Source: Thiobacillus sp. (GTDB lineage Bacteria; Pseudomonadota; Gammaproteobacteria; Burkholderiales; Thiobacillaceae). Taken from it: DNA of 34,603 nucleotides. The stretch is from contig JANJXF010000097.1 of the NCBI GenBank assembly GCA_024709165.1, forward strand, positions 1-34,603, written 5' to 3'. The position numbers and the translations under genes are program-made. The notes beneath the pieces are model-generated. The model was not told where the DNA came from, made no database searches, and saw only the letters and a program-made list of their open reading frames with translations. How positions within the stretch are numbered: the first letter of the stretch is position 1; each line of letters starts with the position of its first letter. This document shows, piece by piece, positions 1 through 7,944 of the stretch.

Positions 1-280
1 ACCGTTCAAGGAGGCCTACTTCGACATCCTCTACGGACAGGGCATTTCGCGCGAAGGCGAAATCATCGAGCTCGGCGTCGCCCACAAGTTCATCGACAAA
101 TCCGGCGCCTGGTACGCCTACAACGGCGAGAAGATCGGCCAAGGCAAGGACAACGCACGCGAATTTCTGCGCGAGCGCCCGGAAATCGCCCACGAGATCG
201 AGGCGAAGATCCGCGCCGCCGTCGGCGTCAACAACCCGGTCGTGACGGAAGAGGATGAAGCCGAATTCGAGGAAGCCTGA
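1..280 (+). CDS. recA: RecA recombinase, C-terminal part
   Basis: Partial gene: only the last 92 codons are in the window, in the frame beginning at base 2, ending with TGA at 278-280. The peptide carries the RecA C-terminal signatures [17 protein letters not shown] and a [17 protein letters not shown] stretch, followed by the usual acidic tail ([10 protein letters not shown]). RecA forms the nucleoprotein filament for homologous recombination and triggers LexA cleavage in the SOS response. The ATP-binding core lies upstream of the window. It overlaps the next gene, recX, which modulates RecA filament extension, the standard proteobacterial arrangement. Confidence 0.97.
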   Translation, partial: PFKEAYFDILYGQGISREGEIIELGVAHKFIDKSGAWYAYNGEKIGQGKDNAREFLRERPEIAHEIEAKIRAAVGVNNPVVTEEDEAEFEEA

Positions 281-719
281 GGCCGGCGACCTGCGCGGGC
301 GTGCGCTGGCGCACCTGACGCGGCGCGAGCACACACGCACCGAACTCGCACGCAAGCTCGTGGCCGGCGGCTTCGCCGCCGGGGACGTGGAGCCGCTGCT
401 CGACGAATTCGAGGCGCGCAACTGGCTGTCCGACCGCCGCTTCGCCGAGAGCTGGGTCGCCGATCACCGCGATCGCGCAGGCCGCATCAAGCTTGCGTTC
501 GACCTGCGCCGGCACGGCGTCGCCGAAGCGCTCATCGACGACGTGCTGGCGAGTCAGCGCGACAGCGAAGCCGCCCGCGCCCGCACCGCGTGGGACAAGA
601 AGTTCGGCATCCCCGCGGCAAACCCCGCCGAGCGGGCGAAGCAGATGCGTTTCCTGCAGGGCCGGGGCTTCGCACCGGACGTGATCCAGCGCGTCCTCAA
701 CGACCGGGGCGACGACTGA
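255..719 (+). CDS. recX: Recombination regulator RecX
   Basis: 154-residue protein with the three-helix repeats typical of Rec[17 protein letters not shown] near the N terminus, then [17 protein letters not shown], then [16 protein letters not shown] at the C terminus. RecX binds RecA and caps or destabilises its filament. The ATG at 255 lies inside the 3' end of recA (26-nt overlap) and is directly preceded by a purine-rich GGAAGAGG that can serve as ribosome binding site; no later ATG/GTG/TTG would keep the first helix. The length is normal for the family. Translational coupling to recA is likely from the overlap. Confidence 0.93.
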   Translation: MKPNSRKPEAGDLRGRALAHLTRREHTRTELARKLVAGGFAAGDVEPLLDEFEARNWLSDRRFAESWVADHRDRAGRIKLAFDLRRHGVAEALIDDVLASQRDSEAARARTAWDKKFGIPAANPAERAKQMRFLQGRGFAPDVIQRVLNDRGDD

Positions 720-737
720 CCCTGACCCCGCGCACCC

Positions 738-1328
738 CTACTTGCCGCTCAGATAGCGTGCCACCGCCTCGATTTCCAGCTCGGTGAGCTTGGAAGCGAT
801 CGAGTGCATCACCGCGTTGTCGTTGGTGCGCTCGCGGGTGTTGAAATCCTTCAACTGGGTGACCAGATAGCGCGCGTGCTGTCCGGCCAGACGCGGCAGC
901 TTGTCCGTACCGGCAGCTTCGGCGCCGTGGCATGAAGCGCAGCTCGCCACCCCCGACCACTTGTTGCCGTTCTGGTAGATGTACTGCCCCACCGCCGCCA
1001 GCTCAGGCTCGGACACGCGATGCGTCTTCGCCGGTTTGCTGCTGAAGTAGGCGCCGAGCGCCGCCATGTCGGCGTCGTCGAGTCCCGCCGCCATCGAATT
1101 CATCGTGCCCTTGCGCAGCCCGCTCTTGAAGTCCGCCAGCTGCTTGGCGACATAAGCCGCATTCTGTCCTGCAAGACGCGGATACACGGCGTTGGAGTTT
1201 TCGCCGTCCTGGCCGTGACAGAGATGGCAGATCTGCGAAACGATGGCCTCGGCTCGGGCGAGATCGGCCGCCTGCGCGGCGCCCGCCGCAAGACCGGACG
1301 CGGCGAGGAAAGCAAGGATGCGAATCAT
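738..1328 (-). CDS. Diheme cytochrome c (c4 type)
   Basis: 196-residue secreted protein. It starts with a signal peptide (MIRILAFLAASGLAAGAAQA, cleavage expected near residue 20) and contains two class I heme-binding sites, CHLCH (C34, C37, H38) and CASCH (C130, C133, H134), each followed by the PRLAGQ motif characteristic of cytochrome c4. Such proteins shuttle electrons in the periplasm to terminal oxidases or denitrification enzymes. The reading frame is open far upstream, but the ATG at 1328 is the one giving a signal peptide and has CGGAGA just ahead of it. It converges on recX with an 18-bp gap and may be transcribed alone. Which oxidase it serves cannot be told from here. Confidence 0.92.
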   Translation of the reverse strand: MIRILAFLAASGLAAGAAQAADLARAEAIVSQICHLCHGQDGENSNAVYPRLAGQNAAYVAKQLADFKSGLRKGTMNSMAAGLDDADMAALGAYFSSKPAKTHRVSEPELAAVGQYIYQNGNKWSGVASCASCHGAEAAGTDKLPRLAGQHARYLVTQLKDFNTRERTNDNAVMHSIASKLTELEIEAVARYLSGK

Positions 1329-1551
1329 GTGGAATCTCCGATAAATATGGTTATGTAACCGAGAATCATAACTGAAAGAACGCTTTCGTCCGTGACGCGA
1401 CACGCACGACGCATGCACCGCCGCGAGGTCGCGACCCCGTGCGCAGGGACCCTCCTTTGCGCCCGGACGAGAGCGGTTGCAAGCTTCACTGGGCAGACAC
1501 GCGGCTCGCTGTCCCCGACGCATGTCGGGGTGACGACAGCTCGCTGCTTGC
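1329..1551. other. Intergenic region upstream of cytochrome c
   Basis: 223 bp without a convincing gene. It holds the cytochrome promoter region, including the dyad GGTTATGTAACC at 1349-1360 (5-bp arms) just upstream of the cytochrome start, and the hairpin listed separately at 1513-1530. Confidence 0.5.
1513..1530 (-). repeat. Perfect 7-bp hairpin after the rubredoxin reductase gene
   Basis: CCCCGAC (1513-1519) and GTCGGGG (1524-1530) form a perfect stem around a GCAT loop. It begins 22 bp beyond the stop of the reductase gene (minus strand). No T-run follows on either strand, so it is not a classical intrinsic terminator; it may stabilise the 3' end of the mRNA or be a REP-like extragenic element. 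The structure is read directly; the role is inference. Confidence 0.5.
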
Positions 1552-2751
1552 CTACACGGCAAGTTCGCCCACCAGACGCGTGCGCTGCGCGGTTTCCGTC
1601 CCGGTGAGCGCGAATCCCTGCAACCGGCCGTCGGCATCGACGTGCAGTGCACAGACTCCACGCTCGCCGCATGCCACTTGCCAGCCGCCGATGCTGCCTG
1701 GTTTCGGCGGCAGCACCGCCACCGGATGCACCGGCGTCTTTACCATCACCGGCATGGCCGGGTAGATGACGGGCGTCGGCGTGCCGGTGAGCGTCGCGGC
1801 CAGCGCGCGCGCCTGCACCATCAGGGGCTGCACATACGGCAGGTTGACACCATCCACTTCGGCGCAGTCACCCAGCGCGTAGACACGCGGGACGCTGGCT
1901 TGCAACAGGCGGTCGACCTTGATGCCGCGCCCGGTGGCGATGCCGGCCGCCGCGGCGAGTACGGTGCGCGGCCGCAGCCCGATCGCCGACAGCACCACGT
2001 CGGCGGCGAGCGTCTCGCCGTTGTCGAGCGCGATTTCGAGCTCCTGCGCGCTGTACACGACGGCGCGGCCGGTACGGCCGAAGTGCCAGCGCACGCCCAG
2101 GGTGGCGAGGCTGTCGGCAAGCCGCTGCCCGGCTTCGGCGGGCAACAGCCGTTCGAGCGGCCAGTCGCCTAAATGCACGACGTCGACCGCGTAACCCGCC
2201 TGCGCGAGATCGTTGGCGAACTCGCAGCCGATCAGGCCGCCGCCCAGCACCACGACGCGTCGCTTGTCGGTGATGGCATCGCGGAACACGGCGTAGCCGG
2301 CGAGATCGTTCACTGTCAGCACCGCAGTGGCGGCATCGCCCTCGAGACCGTGCGGGAAGGGATCGGCACCAAGCGCGAGCACCAGGCGGCCATAGGCGAT
2401 CTCGCCGCGGTCGGTGGCCAGACGCCGCGCCTGCGTGTCGATCGCCGTCACACGGGTGTGCGTGAGCACCGTGGCGCCGTAGTCGCCCGCCATCTTTTCG
2501 GCACGGGCGCTCGCCAGGGCGGCGGCCGCCTTGCCCGCGGCAAGCGCATTGGACAGGTTGGGCTTGGAATAGAAGGCGCCGTCGTCCGCGGTGACGAGCG
2601 TGACCGGAACCGCGGCGTCGCGCTTGCGGATTTCCTTCAGCAGCGTGTAGCCGGCGAGACCGGAACCGACAATGACGACCGGGCCGTCCGGCTGCGGCAG
2701 GAAGTCCTCCTCCCGCTGGGGGACGAGGGTTGGCGAGTGGGCGTCATCCAT
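1552..2751 (-). CDS. Rubredoxin-NAD(P)+ reductase (FAD-dependent)
   Basis: 399-residue flavoprotein of the pyridine nucleotide-disulfide oxidoreductase class. Visible motifs in order: FAD-binding VVIVGSGLAG (residues 25-34), central NAD(P)-binding VVVLGGGLIG (about 166-175) and the second FAD motif VYALGDCAEVDG. No redox-active CxxxxC pair is present, which fits ferredoxin or rubredoxin reductases rather than glutathione or lipoamide reductases. It lies directly downstream of a rubredoxin and a rubrerythrin on the same strand, so it very probably passes electrons from NAD(P)H to that rubredoxin. The ATG at 2751 is preceded by GAGGAG. The exact cofactor preference cannot be read from the sequence. 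Confidence 0.9.
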   Translation of the reverse strand: MDDAHSPTLVPQREEDFLPQPDGPVVIVGSGLAGYTLLKEIRKRDAAVPVTLVTADDGAFYSKPNLSNALAAGKAAAALASARAEKMAGDYGATVLTHTRVTAIDTQARRLATDRGEIAYGRLVLALGADPFPHGLEGDAATAVLTVNDLAGYAVFRDAITDKRRVVVLGGGLIGCEFANDLAQAGYAVDVVHLGDWPLERLLPAEAGQRLADSLATLGVRWHFGRTGRAVVYSAQELEIALDNGETLAADVVLSAIGLRPRTVLAAAAGIATGRGIKVDRLLQASVPRVYALGDCAEVDGVNLPYVQPLMVQARALAATLTGTPTPVIYPAMPVMVKTPVHPVAVLPPKPGSIGGWQVACGERGVCALHVDADGRLQGFALTGTETAQRTRLVGELAV

Positions 2752-2806
2752 GGGATTCTCCTCGTGGGAGGCTGCGACTGACGCAGCCTCCGGGTGGCGA
2801 TGGGAC

Positions 2807-2980
2807 TCAGGCGGCGGCGATCTCGATCATCTCGAAGTCGGTTTTTGCCACGCCGCAATCCGGGCATTCCCAGCTCTCGGGCACGTCTTCCCAGCGGGTA
2901 CCGGGAGCGATGCCGTGTTCGGGATCGCCTTTGGCTTCGTCGTAGATGTAACCGCACACAATGCATTGCCAGGCTTTCAT
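2807..2980 (-). CDS. Rubredoxin
   Basis: 57-residue one-iron electron carrier. The four iron ligands are present as C6-x-x-C9 ([11 protein letters not shown]) and C39-x-x-C42 ([10 protein letters not shown]), with the conserved G-x-x-P-G-T-x-W-E-D-V-P segment between them, so the protein is complete and of normal rubredoxin length. The ATG at 2980 has AAAGGA upstream; the longer open frame upstream of it is not used. It sits between the rubrerythrin and reductase genes, so it is the probable intermediate in NAD(P)H to rubredoxin to rubrerythrin electron flow for peroxide reduction. Confidence 0.95.
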   Translation of the reverse strand: MKAWQCIVCGYIYDEAKGDPEHGIAPGTRWEDVPESWECPDCGVAKTDFEMIEIAAA

Positions 2981-3023
2981 GGTGTTTCCTTTCAAAAAGT
3001 AAGTCAGTCGATGTGATCGTCGT

Positions 3024-3497
3024 TCAGGCGCTGATTGCGTCTTTCTGTGCCTGGTAGTGCTTTGCGTGCTTTTCCTCGACCTTGGCGAGCGCGGCGAAGC
3101 GCTTGGCCGCTTTTTCCAGCACGCTCTTGAACATTTCCGCGTGTTCCTTCGATTCGGCGATCTGCTCGTCGATCTCCGCGACCGCATCGGTACGGCCTTC
3201 GATCATCGCCTCGTGGCGGAACTTCGGGTACATCTCGGTGTATTCGTAGGTTTCGCCCTCGATCGCATACTGCAGGCATTTTTCCGGAGTCATGGTCTCG
3301 GCGGCGAACAGCAGCTCGGCGTGGCCGAAGGCATGAAGCATTTCCTGGGCGGCGGTCTCCTCGAACACGCGGGCGGTTTCCTCGTCGCCGACTTTGCGAC
3401 ACAGGCGCGCGAACCACATGTACTTGATGTGGGCCATCGACTCGCCAGCGAACGCGGCTTCGAGATTCTGGATGGTGGGGGATTTGATGTTCTGCAT
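3024..3497 (-). CDS. rbr: Rubrerythrin without fused rubredoxin domain
   Basis: 157-residue ferritin-like diiron protein that reduces hydrogen peroxide to water. Candidate metal ligands match classical rubrerythrin spacing: E19 (AGES), E52/H55 (QEMLH), E85 and E88 (YEYTEMYP), and E115/H119 (ESKEHAEMF). Unlike the roughly 190-residue founding members it ends after the four-helix domain, with no C-terminal CxxC rubredoxin module; the rubredoxin is instead the next gene. The start is set at the ATG at 3497, preceded by CAGGAG; the frame stays open further upstream through promoter sequence that does not resemble the family. First gene of the cassette with rubredoxin and reductase. Confidence 0.93.
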   Translation of the reverse strand: MQNIKSPTIQNLEAAFAGESMAHIKYMWFARLCRKVGDEETARVFEETAAQEMLHAFGHAELLFAAETMTPEKCLQYAIEGETYEYTEMYPKFRHEAMIEGRTDAVAEIDEQIAESKEHAEMFKSVLEKAAKRFAALAKVEEKHAKHYQAQKDAISA

Positions 3498-3512
3498 GAT
3501 CGGCTCCTGTGG

Positions 3513-3533
3513 TTGATTTACGATGTCAATCAA
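3513..3533. promoter_or_regulatory. Inverted repeat between rubrerythrin promoter and start
   Basis: TTGATT (3513-3518) and AATCAA (3528-3533) are perfect 6-bp inverted arms separated by 9 bp. Within it the minus strand reads TTGAT-TGAC-ATCGT, an 8-of-10 match to the FNR/ANR box TTGAT-N4-ATCAA. It lies 16 bp upstream of the rubrerythrin ATG, roughly at the predicted transcript start. Regulator identity is unknown. Confidence 0.4.
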
Positions 3534-3543
3534 GACAGGTGCG

Positions 3544-3572
3544 ATATTAGACAAAAGCGATAATTCAGTCCA
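3544..3572 (-). promoter_or_regulatory. Candidate promoter of rubrerythrin cassette
   Basis: On the minus strand TGGACT (3567-3572) and TAATAT (3544-3549) are spaced by 17 bp and each match the sigma-70 hexamers at four of six bases. Transcription would start near 3537, about 40 nt before the rubrerythrin ATG. Confidence 0.35.
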
Positions 3573-3592
3573 GCGAATAATATAGATAGATT

Positions 3593-3611
3593 TGATTGAT
3601 ACTATCAATCA
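3593..3611. promoter_or_regulatory. 19-bp perfect palindrome upstream of rubrerythrin, candidate operator
   Basis: TGATTGATA-C-TATCAATCA has perfect 9-bp arms around one central base and contains the LysR-type core T-N11-A (3596-3608). Its centre (3602) lies about 65 bp upstream of the predicted start of transcription, the classic recognition position for LysR-type activators such as OxyR, which is encoded 6 kb away. It overlaps the stop codon of the pump gene. It is not a full match to the E. coli OxyR consensus; an FNR-type site would need 4 rather than 3 central bases. Confidence 0.5.
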
Positions 3612-6600
3612 TGCGTGGGTGATGAGGGGGGTCGGCTCGCCGACGGGTGCATGCGTCGCAGCACGGCTTCCAGACGCGCCATGCTGACGTAGAAGGTCGG
3701 CGTGATATACAGGGTCAACAGCTGAGAGAAAACCAGTCCGCCGACCACCGCGATGCCGAGGGGTCGGCGGGCCTCACCCCCGGCGCCGAAGCCGATGGCG
3801 ATGGGCAGCGTGGCGAAGATGGCGGCAAACGTCGTCATCATGATCGGCCGCAGGCGCACCAGGCTCGCTTCAACGATGGCCTCCTCCGCGGTGAGACCCG
3901 CGCGTTGCCGGGTGAGGGCGAAGTCGATCATCATGATGCCGTTCTTTTTCACCAACCCGACCAAGAGAATGATGCCAACGAAGCTGAACACGTTGAGCTC
4001 GGCGTCGGTCAGCAGCAGCACGAGCAGCGCGCCGAACCCGGCCAGCGGCAGTGCGGTGAGGATGGTGAGCGGATGGCCGAGGTGCTCGTAGAGCACCGCG
4101 AGCACCATGTAGATCACAATGACGGTAAACAGCAGCAACAGCGGCAGTTGCACCGTCGATTCCTGGAATTTCTGTGCCGCGCCAGTAAACTGCACGGCGA
4201 CCTCGGGCGGCACGACTTCGCGCGCCGCCGCCCGTGCCGTGGCGAGCGCGGTGTCGAGCGAAACGCCAGGTGCCAGACCGAACGACAGGGTGACCGCCGG
4301 TTGCTGCCCATAGTGGTGCACGGCAACCGGCCCCACACCCGCCTCCACGCGCGCCACGGCATCGAGGCGGACGATCGCGCCGCTCGCGGTGCGCAGTGGC
4401 AATTGTCCAATCACCGTCGGGTCGAGCTGCGCTTCGGGCAGCGCCTTGACGCGTATCACGTACTGGTCCGCGGCGGCGTAGATCTCGCCGATGCGCCGCC
4501 CGCCGAGCGCATCGTAGACTGTCTGCTGCAACTGCTCGGCGCTGATGCCGAGACGGGCGGCAGCCAGCGCATCGGGGACGACACGCAGCTCCGGATTGTT
4601 GAGTTCGAGATTGCTGCTGACATCGACCAGCATCGGCAACTCGTCCAACCGCTTTTCCACCATGACCGCCGCCTGCTTGAGGATATCGAAGTCTCCCGCA
4701 ACCAGCGTCAACTGGTAGTCACTGCTGGAGATCAGCGAGCCGACGTTGATCGAAGCCGGATTGGTGAAGGTGATGTTGGCGCCGCCGAGGCCGCGCGTCG
4801 CCGCGCGCAACTCGTCGATGATCGTATCCGCGCCGGCACGCGTATCGCGCGGGGCGAGACGGATCACCAGACGGCCGAGGTTACTGCCGGTGGTGCCGCC
4901 GCCACCCTGCCCGGCCGACGACATCAGACCTTCGACCGCCGGATGCGCCTGCACGCGGGCGGCGAGTTCCTGCTGGCGCCGCGATAGTTCCTCGAAGGGG
5001 ATGCCTTCGGGATACTGGACGCTGGCGAAAATCATGCCGGAGTCGACGCGTGGAATGAAGCCCTGTTTGACTTCACCGGCCAGCCACACCATGGCGCCGA
5101 GCACTGCGGCCGACAGCAGAAGCATGGCGCCGCGATGACGCATCGAGGCACGCAGCGTGGCGGCATAGACATCACGAAAACGGCCGAATGCGGCATCGAA
5201 CGCGCGCGACAGCGCGTTGTCCGGCGTCCCCGGCGCCAGGCCGCGTGCACACAGCATGGGTGTGAGCGTCAGCGCGACCACGCCGGAGAGCAGCACGGCG
5301 ACACCGATCGACACCGCAAACTCCTGGAACAGGCGCCCGATCATGTCGCCCATGAACAGGATGGGCAGGAACACCGCGGCGAGCGAGACGGTCATCGACA
5401 CCACGGTGAAACCGATTTCCTGCGCACCGTCGAACGCCGCCTGCACGCGGGACTTGCCCATGTCGAGGTGGCGCGCGATGTTCTCGATCATCACCACCGC
5501 ATCGTCGACGACGAAGCCGATCGCCAGGGTGATGGCCATCAGCGACAGGTTGTTGAGGCTGTAGCCGGCCAGATGCATGAAGGCAAAGGTGCCGAGCAGC
5601 GAACTCGGCAGCACCAGTGCGGCGATAAGCGTCGCGCGCAGATTGTGCAGGAAGGCATAGATGACCAGGATCACCAGCGCGAGCGCCAGCAGCAGGGTGA
5701 AATTCACTTCGCGCAGCGAGTCGCGCACGAAGCGCGAACGGTCGGAATGCACCTGCAGGCGCACGCCATCTGGCAGTTCCGCCTCGATCTCCGGCAGCAT
5801 GGCGCGGATACGTTCGGCCACCTCGACGGTGTTCGCGCCGGGCTGACGCTGCACCGCCAGCACGATGGCGCGCGTGCCGTTGTACCAGGTGCGTGCCTTG
5901 TCGTTCTCCACGCCGTCTTCCGCGCGGCCGAGGTCGCGCACGCGCAATGCCGCGCCGTCCCGATAGGCGACGATGACATCGCCGAAATCCTCGGCATCGG
6001 CGCGCGCGGCCGGCGCCTTCACCGTGTACGAGCGTGTCGCGCCGTCGAGTGTGCCGGACGGCAGGTTGGGATTGGCCGCCTGCACCGCACGGATGACATC
6101 GGCAAAGGTGAGACCCCGATGCTGCAGGCGTGCGGGGTCGAGATACAGGCTGAGGGCGTATTTCTGGCCGCCGAACACCAGCACCTGCGCCACCCCCGGC
6201 AGCTCGGTGAGGCGTTGCACCACGCGTGCGTCGGCGATGGCGTCGAGCTCGGTGAGCGGCAGCCGTTCCGCGGACAGCGCGAGGTAGAGTATCGGCGAGT
6301 CGGCCGGGTTGAGCTTGCGCAGCTGCGGCGGGTCGATGCCCGGCGGCAGACGACTCATGGCCTGCGCCATCGCGGTCTGCACATCCTGCGCGGCGGCGTC
6401 GATGTCGCGGTCGAGGGTGAATTGCAGGGTGATGCTGGTCGCACCCTGGCTCGACTGCGAACTCATCGACTCGATCCCCGCCACCGTGGCAATCTGCCGT
6501 TCCAGCGGCCGCGCCACCGTGGCGGCCATGGTTTCCGGGTTGGCGCCGGGCAGGGAGGCGGACACGCGCAGGGTGGGAAAATCGACTTGCGGCAGGTCGT

Positions 6601-6703
6601 TGACCGGCAGCAAGCGATAGGCAAGCATACCCAGCAGCGCCATCGCCAACACCAGCATCAGGGTCGCAACGGGGCGTTCGATGAAGGGGCGCGAGATATT
6701 CAT
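3605..6703 (-). CDS. RND multidrug efflux pump, HAE1 family (MdtB/MdtC-like)
   Basis: 1032-residue inner-membrane proton/drug antiporter. It has the RND plan: a first TM segment at about residues 12-30, a large periplasmic loop, a TM block from about 333, and a second loop and TM block in the C-terminal half. The intramembrane proton-relay pair D400-D401 is in GFVVDDAVVMIENIARH. The sequence most resembles MdtB/MdtC/MuxB-type pumps by recall. Only one pump gene is present, so it presumably works as a homotrimer. It follows outer-membrane factor and adaptor genes on the same strand, separated from the adaptor by 134 bp. The ATG at 6703 has no clear Shine-Dalgarno. Substrates cannot be predicted. 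Confidence 0.94.
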   Translation of the reverse strand: MNISRPFIERPVATLMLVLAMALLGMLAYRLLPVNDLPQVDFPTLRVSASLPGANPETMAATVARPLERQIATVAGIESMSSQSSQGATSITLQFTLDRDIDAAAQDVQTAMAQAMSRLPPGIDPPQLRKLNPADSPILYLALSAERLPLTELDAIADARVVQRLTELPGVAQVLVFGGQKYALSLYLDPARLQHRGLTFADVIRAVQAANPNLPSGTLDGATRSYTVKAPAARADAEDFGDVIVAYRDGAALRVRDLGRAEDGVENDKARTWYNGTRAIVLAVQRQPGANTVEVAERIRAMLPEIEAELPDGVRLQVHSDRSRFVRDSLREVNFTLLLALALVILVIYAFLHNLRATLIAALVLPSSLLGTFAFMHLAGYSLNNLSLMAITLAIGFVVDDAVVMIENIARHLDMGKSRVQAAFDGAQEIGFTVVSMTVSLAAVFLPILFMGDMIGRLFQEFAVSIGVAVLLSGVVALTLTPMLCARGLAPGTPDNALSRAFDAAFGRFRDVYAATLRASMRHRGAMLLLSAAVLGAMVWLAGEVKQGFIPRVDSGMIFASVQYPEGIPFEELSRRQQELAARVQAHPAVEGLMSSAGQGGGGTTGSNLGRLVIRLAPRDTRAGADTIIDELRAATRGLGGANITFTNPASINVGSLISSSDYQLTLVAGDFDILKQAAVMVEKRLDELPMLVDVSSNLELNNPELRVVPDALAAARLGISAEQLQQTVYDALGGRRIGEIYAAADQYVIRVKALPEAQLDPTVIGQLPLRTASGAIVRLDAVARVEAGVGPVAVHHYGQQPAVTLSFGLAPGVSLDTALATARAAAREVVPPEVAVQFTGAAQKFQESTVQLPLLLLFTVIVIYMVLAVLYEHLGHPLTILTALPLAGFGALLVLLLTDAELNVFSFVGIILLVGLVKKNGIMMIDFALTRQRAGLTAEEAIVEASLVRLRPIMMTTFAAIFATLPIAIGFGAGGEARRPLGIAVVGGLVFSQLLTLYITPTFYVSMARLEAVLRRMHPSASRPPSSPTHD

Positions 6704-6837
6704 GAGCGACGGGTTTTCCTATCCACGAAGAACGCGCCGCGACACGAAGCCGAAGTGGCACGCGCCGTCCGCATCAGGCCGGCGCGGCGTTCCCCGTCCG
6801 GCACGCATCCGGCAGGCTCCGTTTGTCCCGGTGCAGA
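6704..6837. other. Spacer inside the efflux operon
   Basis: 134 bp between adaptor and pump genes, unusually long for this operon type. It contains GC-rich near-repeats of TGCCGGA but no ORF with homology, promoter or terminator that I can defend. Confidence 0.4.
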
Positions 6838-7944
6838 TCATCGGCCTGCTTCGTGTTTCACTTTGCTGCCTGCCTTCAGGCGTTTGGGAATTTCCGTCAG
6901 CACCGCTTCGTTTTCGCGCAGTTCGCCGGCGAGGGCGGCTTCACCATCGAGCTGACGCAGCAGGCGTACCGGTTGCATCGTCGCCTTGCCGTCGCGCACG
7001 ACATACACGTAATCGCCCTGCTGCCCGTGTTGCAGCGCGGCCTCCGGCACCACCCGCGCATCAGGTTCGGCACCGACAAGGAGACGCACGCGCACGCCCT
7101 GCCCGGAAAGCAGCGTCGCACCGCCAGAGAGCCGCAGTTTCAGCGGTACGGTGCCCGTGGTGGCATCGAACTGCGCATCGGCAAACACGAGCTCGGCGCG
7201 CAGCGGCGGTGCAGCCGCCGTGTCGTCGAACACCTCGGCGTCGACCCGGCCGCGCGCACGCGCCGCGGCGAGCGCCGGCCAGTCCTGCGCGGCGACGGCG
7301 GCACGCACGTCGAGCGTACCCGGCGCGAGAATCGTCGTCAGCGCGTCGCCGCCGGCCTGCACCAGGCTGCCTTCGCGCACCGTGATGCGGCCGATGCGCC
7401 CGGCTATCGGTGCGCGCAGCCGCGCATACTGGGCATCGAGTCGAGCGCCCCGCATCTCGGCCTCGGCGGTGCCGGTGCGTGCACGCGCGGCTTCCAGCGC
7501 GACCACCGCGTCGTCGTATTCCTGGCGGCTGATGTAGCCGGATGTTTGTAAGGGCGCGAGGCGCGCTAGTTTCTTTTCGGCCTCGTTCATTTCGGCGCGC
7601 GCGCCGACGAGCGCCGCGCCCGCCTGTTCGATGCGCGCCTGCGCTGGACGGGCGTCGAGGCTGAATAGCGGTTGCCCCACACTCACGTTGTCGCCCTCCT
7701 GCACGTACTGGCGCAGAACGGTTCCACCGACTTGCGCGACAAGTGTGACCTGCTGCGCCGCCTCGACCGTTCCGGAAAGCTCGATCACGACAGGGAAATC
7801 GCGTACCGTGACCGGCACGGTGCGCACGGCGATTGCACGATCGTCTCCTGCCGCGCGTTTCGTAGGCGCGTTCTGCTGCAGGCGCCACGCCACGCCTGCG
7901 GCGAGCGCGAGCACGACCAGCGCGACGACAATGCGAATCTTCAT
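6838..7944 (-). CDS. RND efflux periplasmic adaptor (membrane fusion protein)
   Basis: 368-residue HlyD/AcrA-family adaptor. It begins with an N-terminal membrane anchor (about residues 4-22), then a biotinyl-lipoyl-like half motif (SGTVEAAQQVTLVAQVGG), a coiled-coil hairpin rich in Ala, Arg and Glu (about residues 100-165), the return lipoyl half with YARLRAPIAGRIG, and beta-barrel and membrane-proximal domains to the C terminus. There is no lipobox cysteine, so anchoring is by the N-terminal helix. The adaptor bridges the pump and the TolC-like channel. Its ATG (7944) overlaps the stop of the outer-membrane factor by 4 nt (ATGA), so the two are translationally coupled. Confidence 0.92.
   Translation of the reverse strand: MKIRIVVALVVLALAAGVAWRLQQNAPTKRAAGDDRAIAVRTVPVTVRDFPVVIELSGTVEAAQQVTLVAQVGGTVLRQYVQEGDNVSVGQPLFSLDARPAQARIEQAGAALVGARAEMNEAEKKLARLAPLQTSGYISRQEYDDAVVALEAARARTGTAEAEMRGARLDAQYARLRAPIAGRIGRITVREGSLVQAGGDALTTILAPGTLDVRAAVAAQDWPALAAARARGRVDAEVFDDTAAAPPLRAELVFADAQFDATTGTVPLKLRLSGGATLLSGQGVRVRLLVGAEPDARVVPEAALQHGQQGDYVYVVRDGKATMQPVRLLRQLDGEAALAGELRENEAVLTEIPKRLKAGSKVKHEAGR

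Noticed and set aside
1513-1530. Intrinsic terminator of the rubredoxin reductase gene
   Set aside because: The 7-bp stem is perfect but no T-run follows in the direction of transcription, so it is listed only as a hairpin/repeat.
3593-3611. Reading the 19-bp palindrome as an FNR/ANR box
   Set aside because: TTGAT and ATCAA are 3 rather than 4 bases apart here; the LysR T-N11-A reading fits better. The FNR-like possibility is kept only for 3520-3533.
5172-6761. 529-codon minus-strand ORF overlapping the pump gene in another frame
   Set aside because: Out-of-frame shadow of the pump; low-complexity Arg/Gly/Ala translation.
5135-6955. 606-codon plus-strand ORF opposite the RND pump gene
   Set aside because: It is the GC-rich antisense shadow of a well-conserved pump; the translation is Arg/His/Gln-rich with no domain, and no ribosome site fits.
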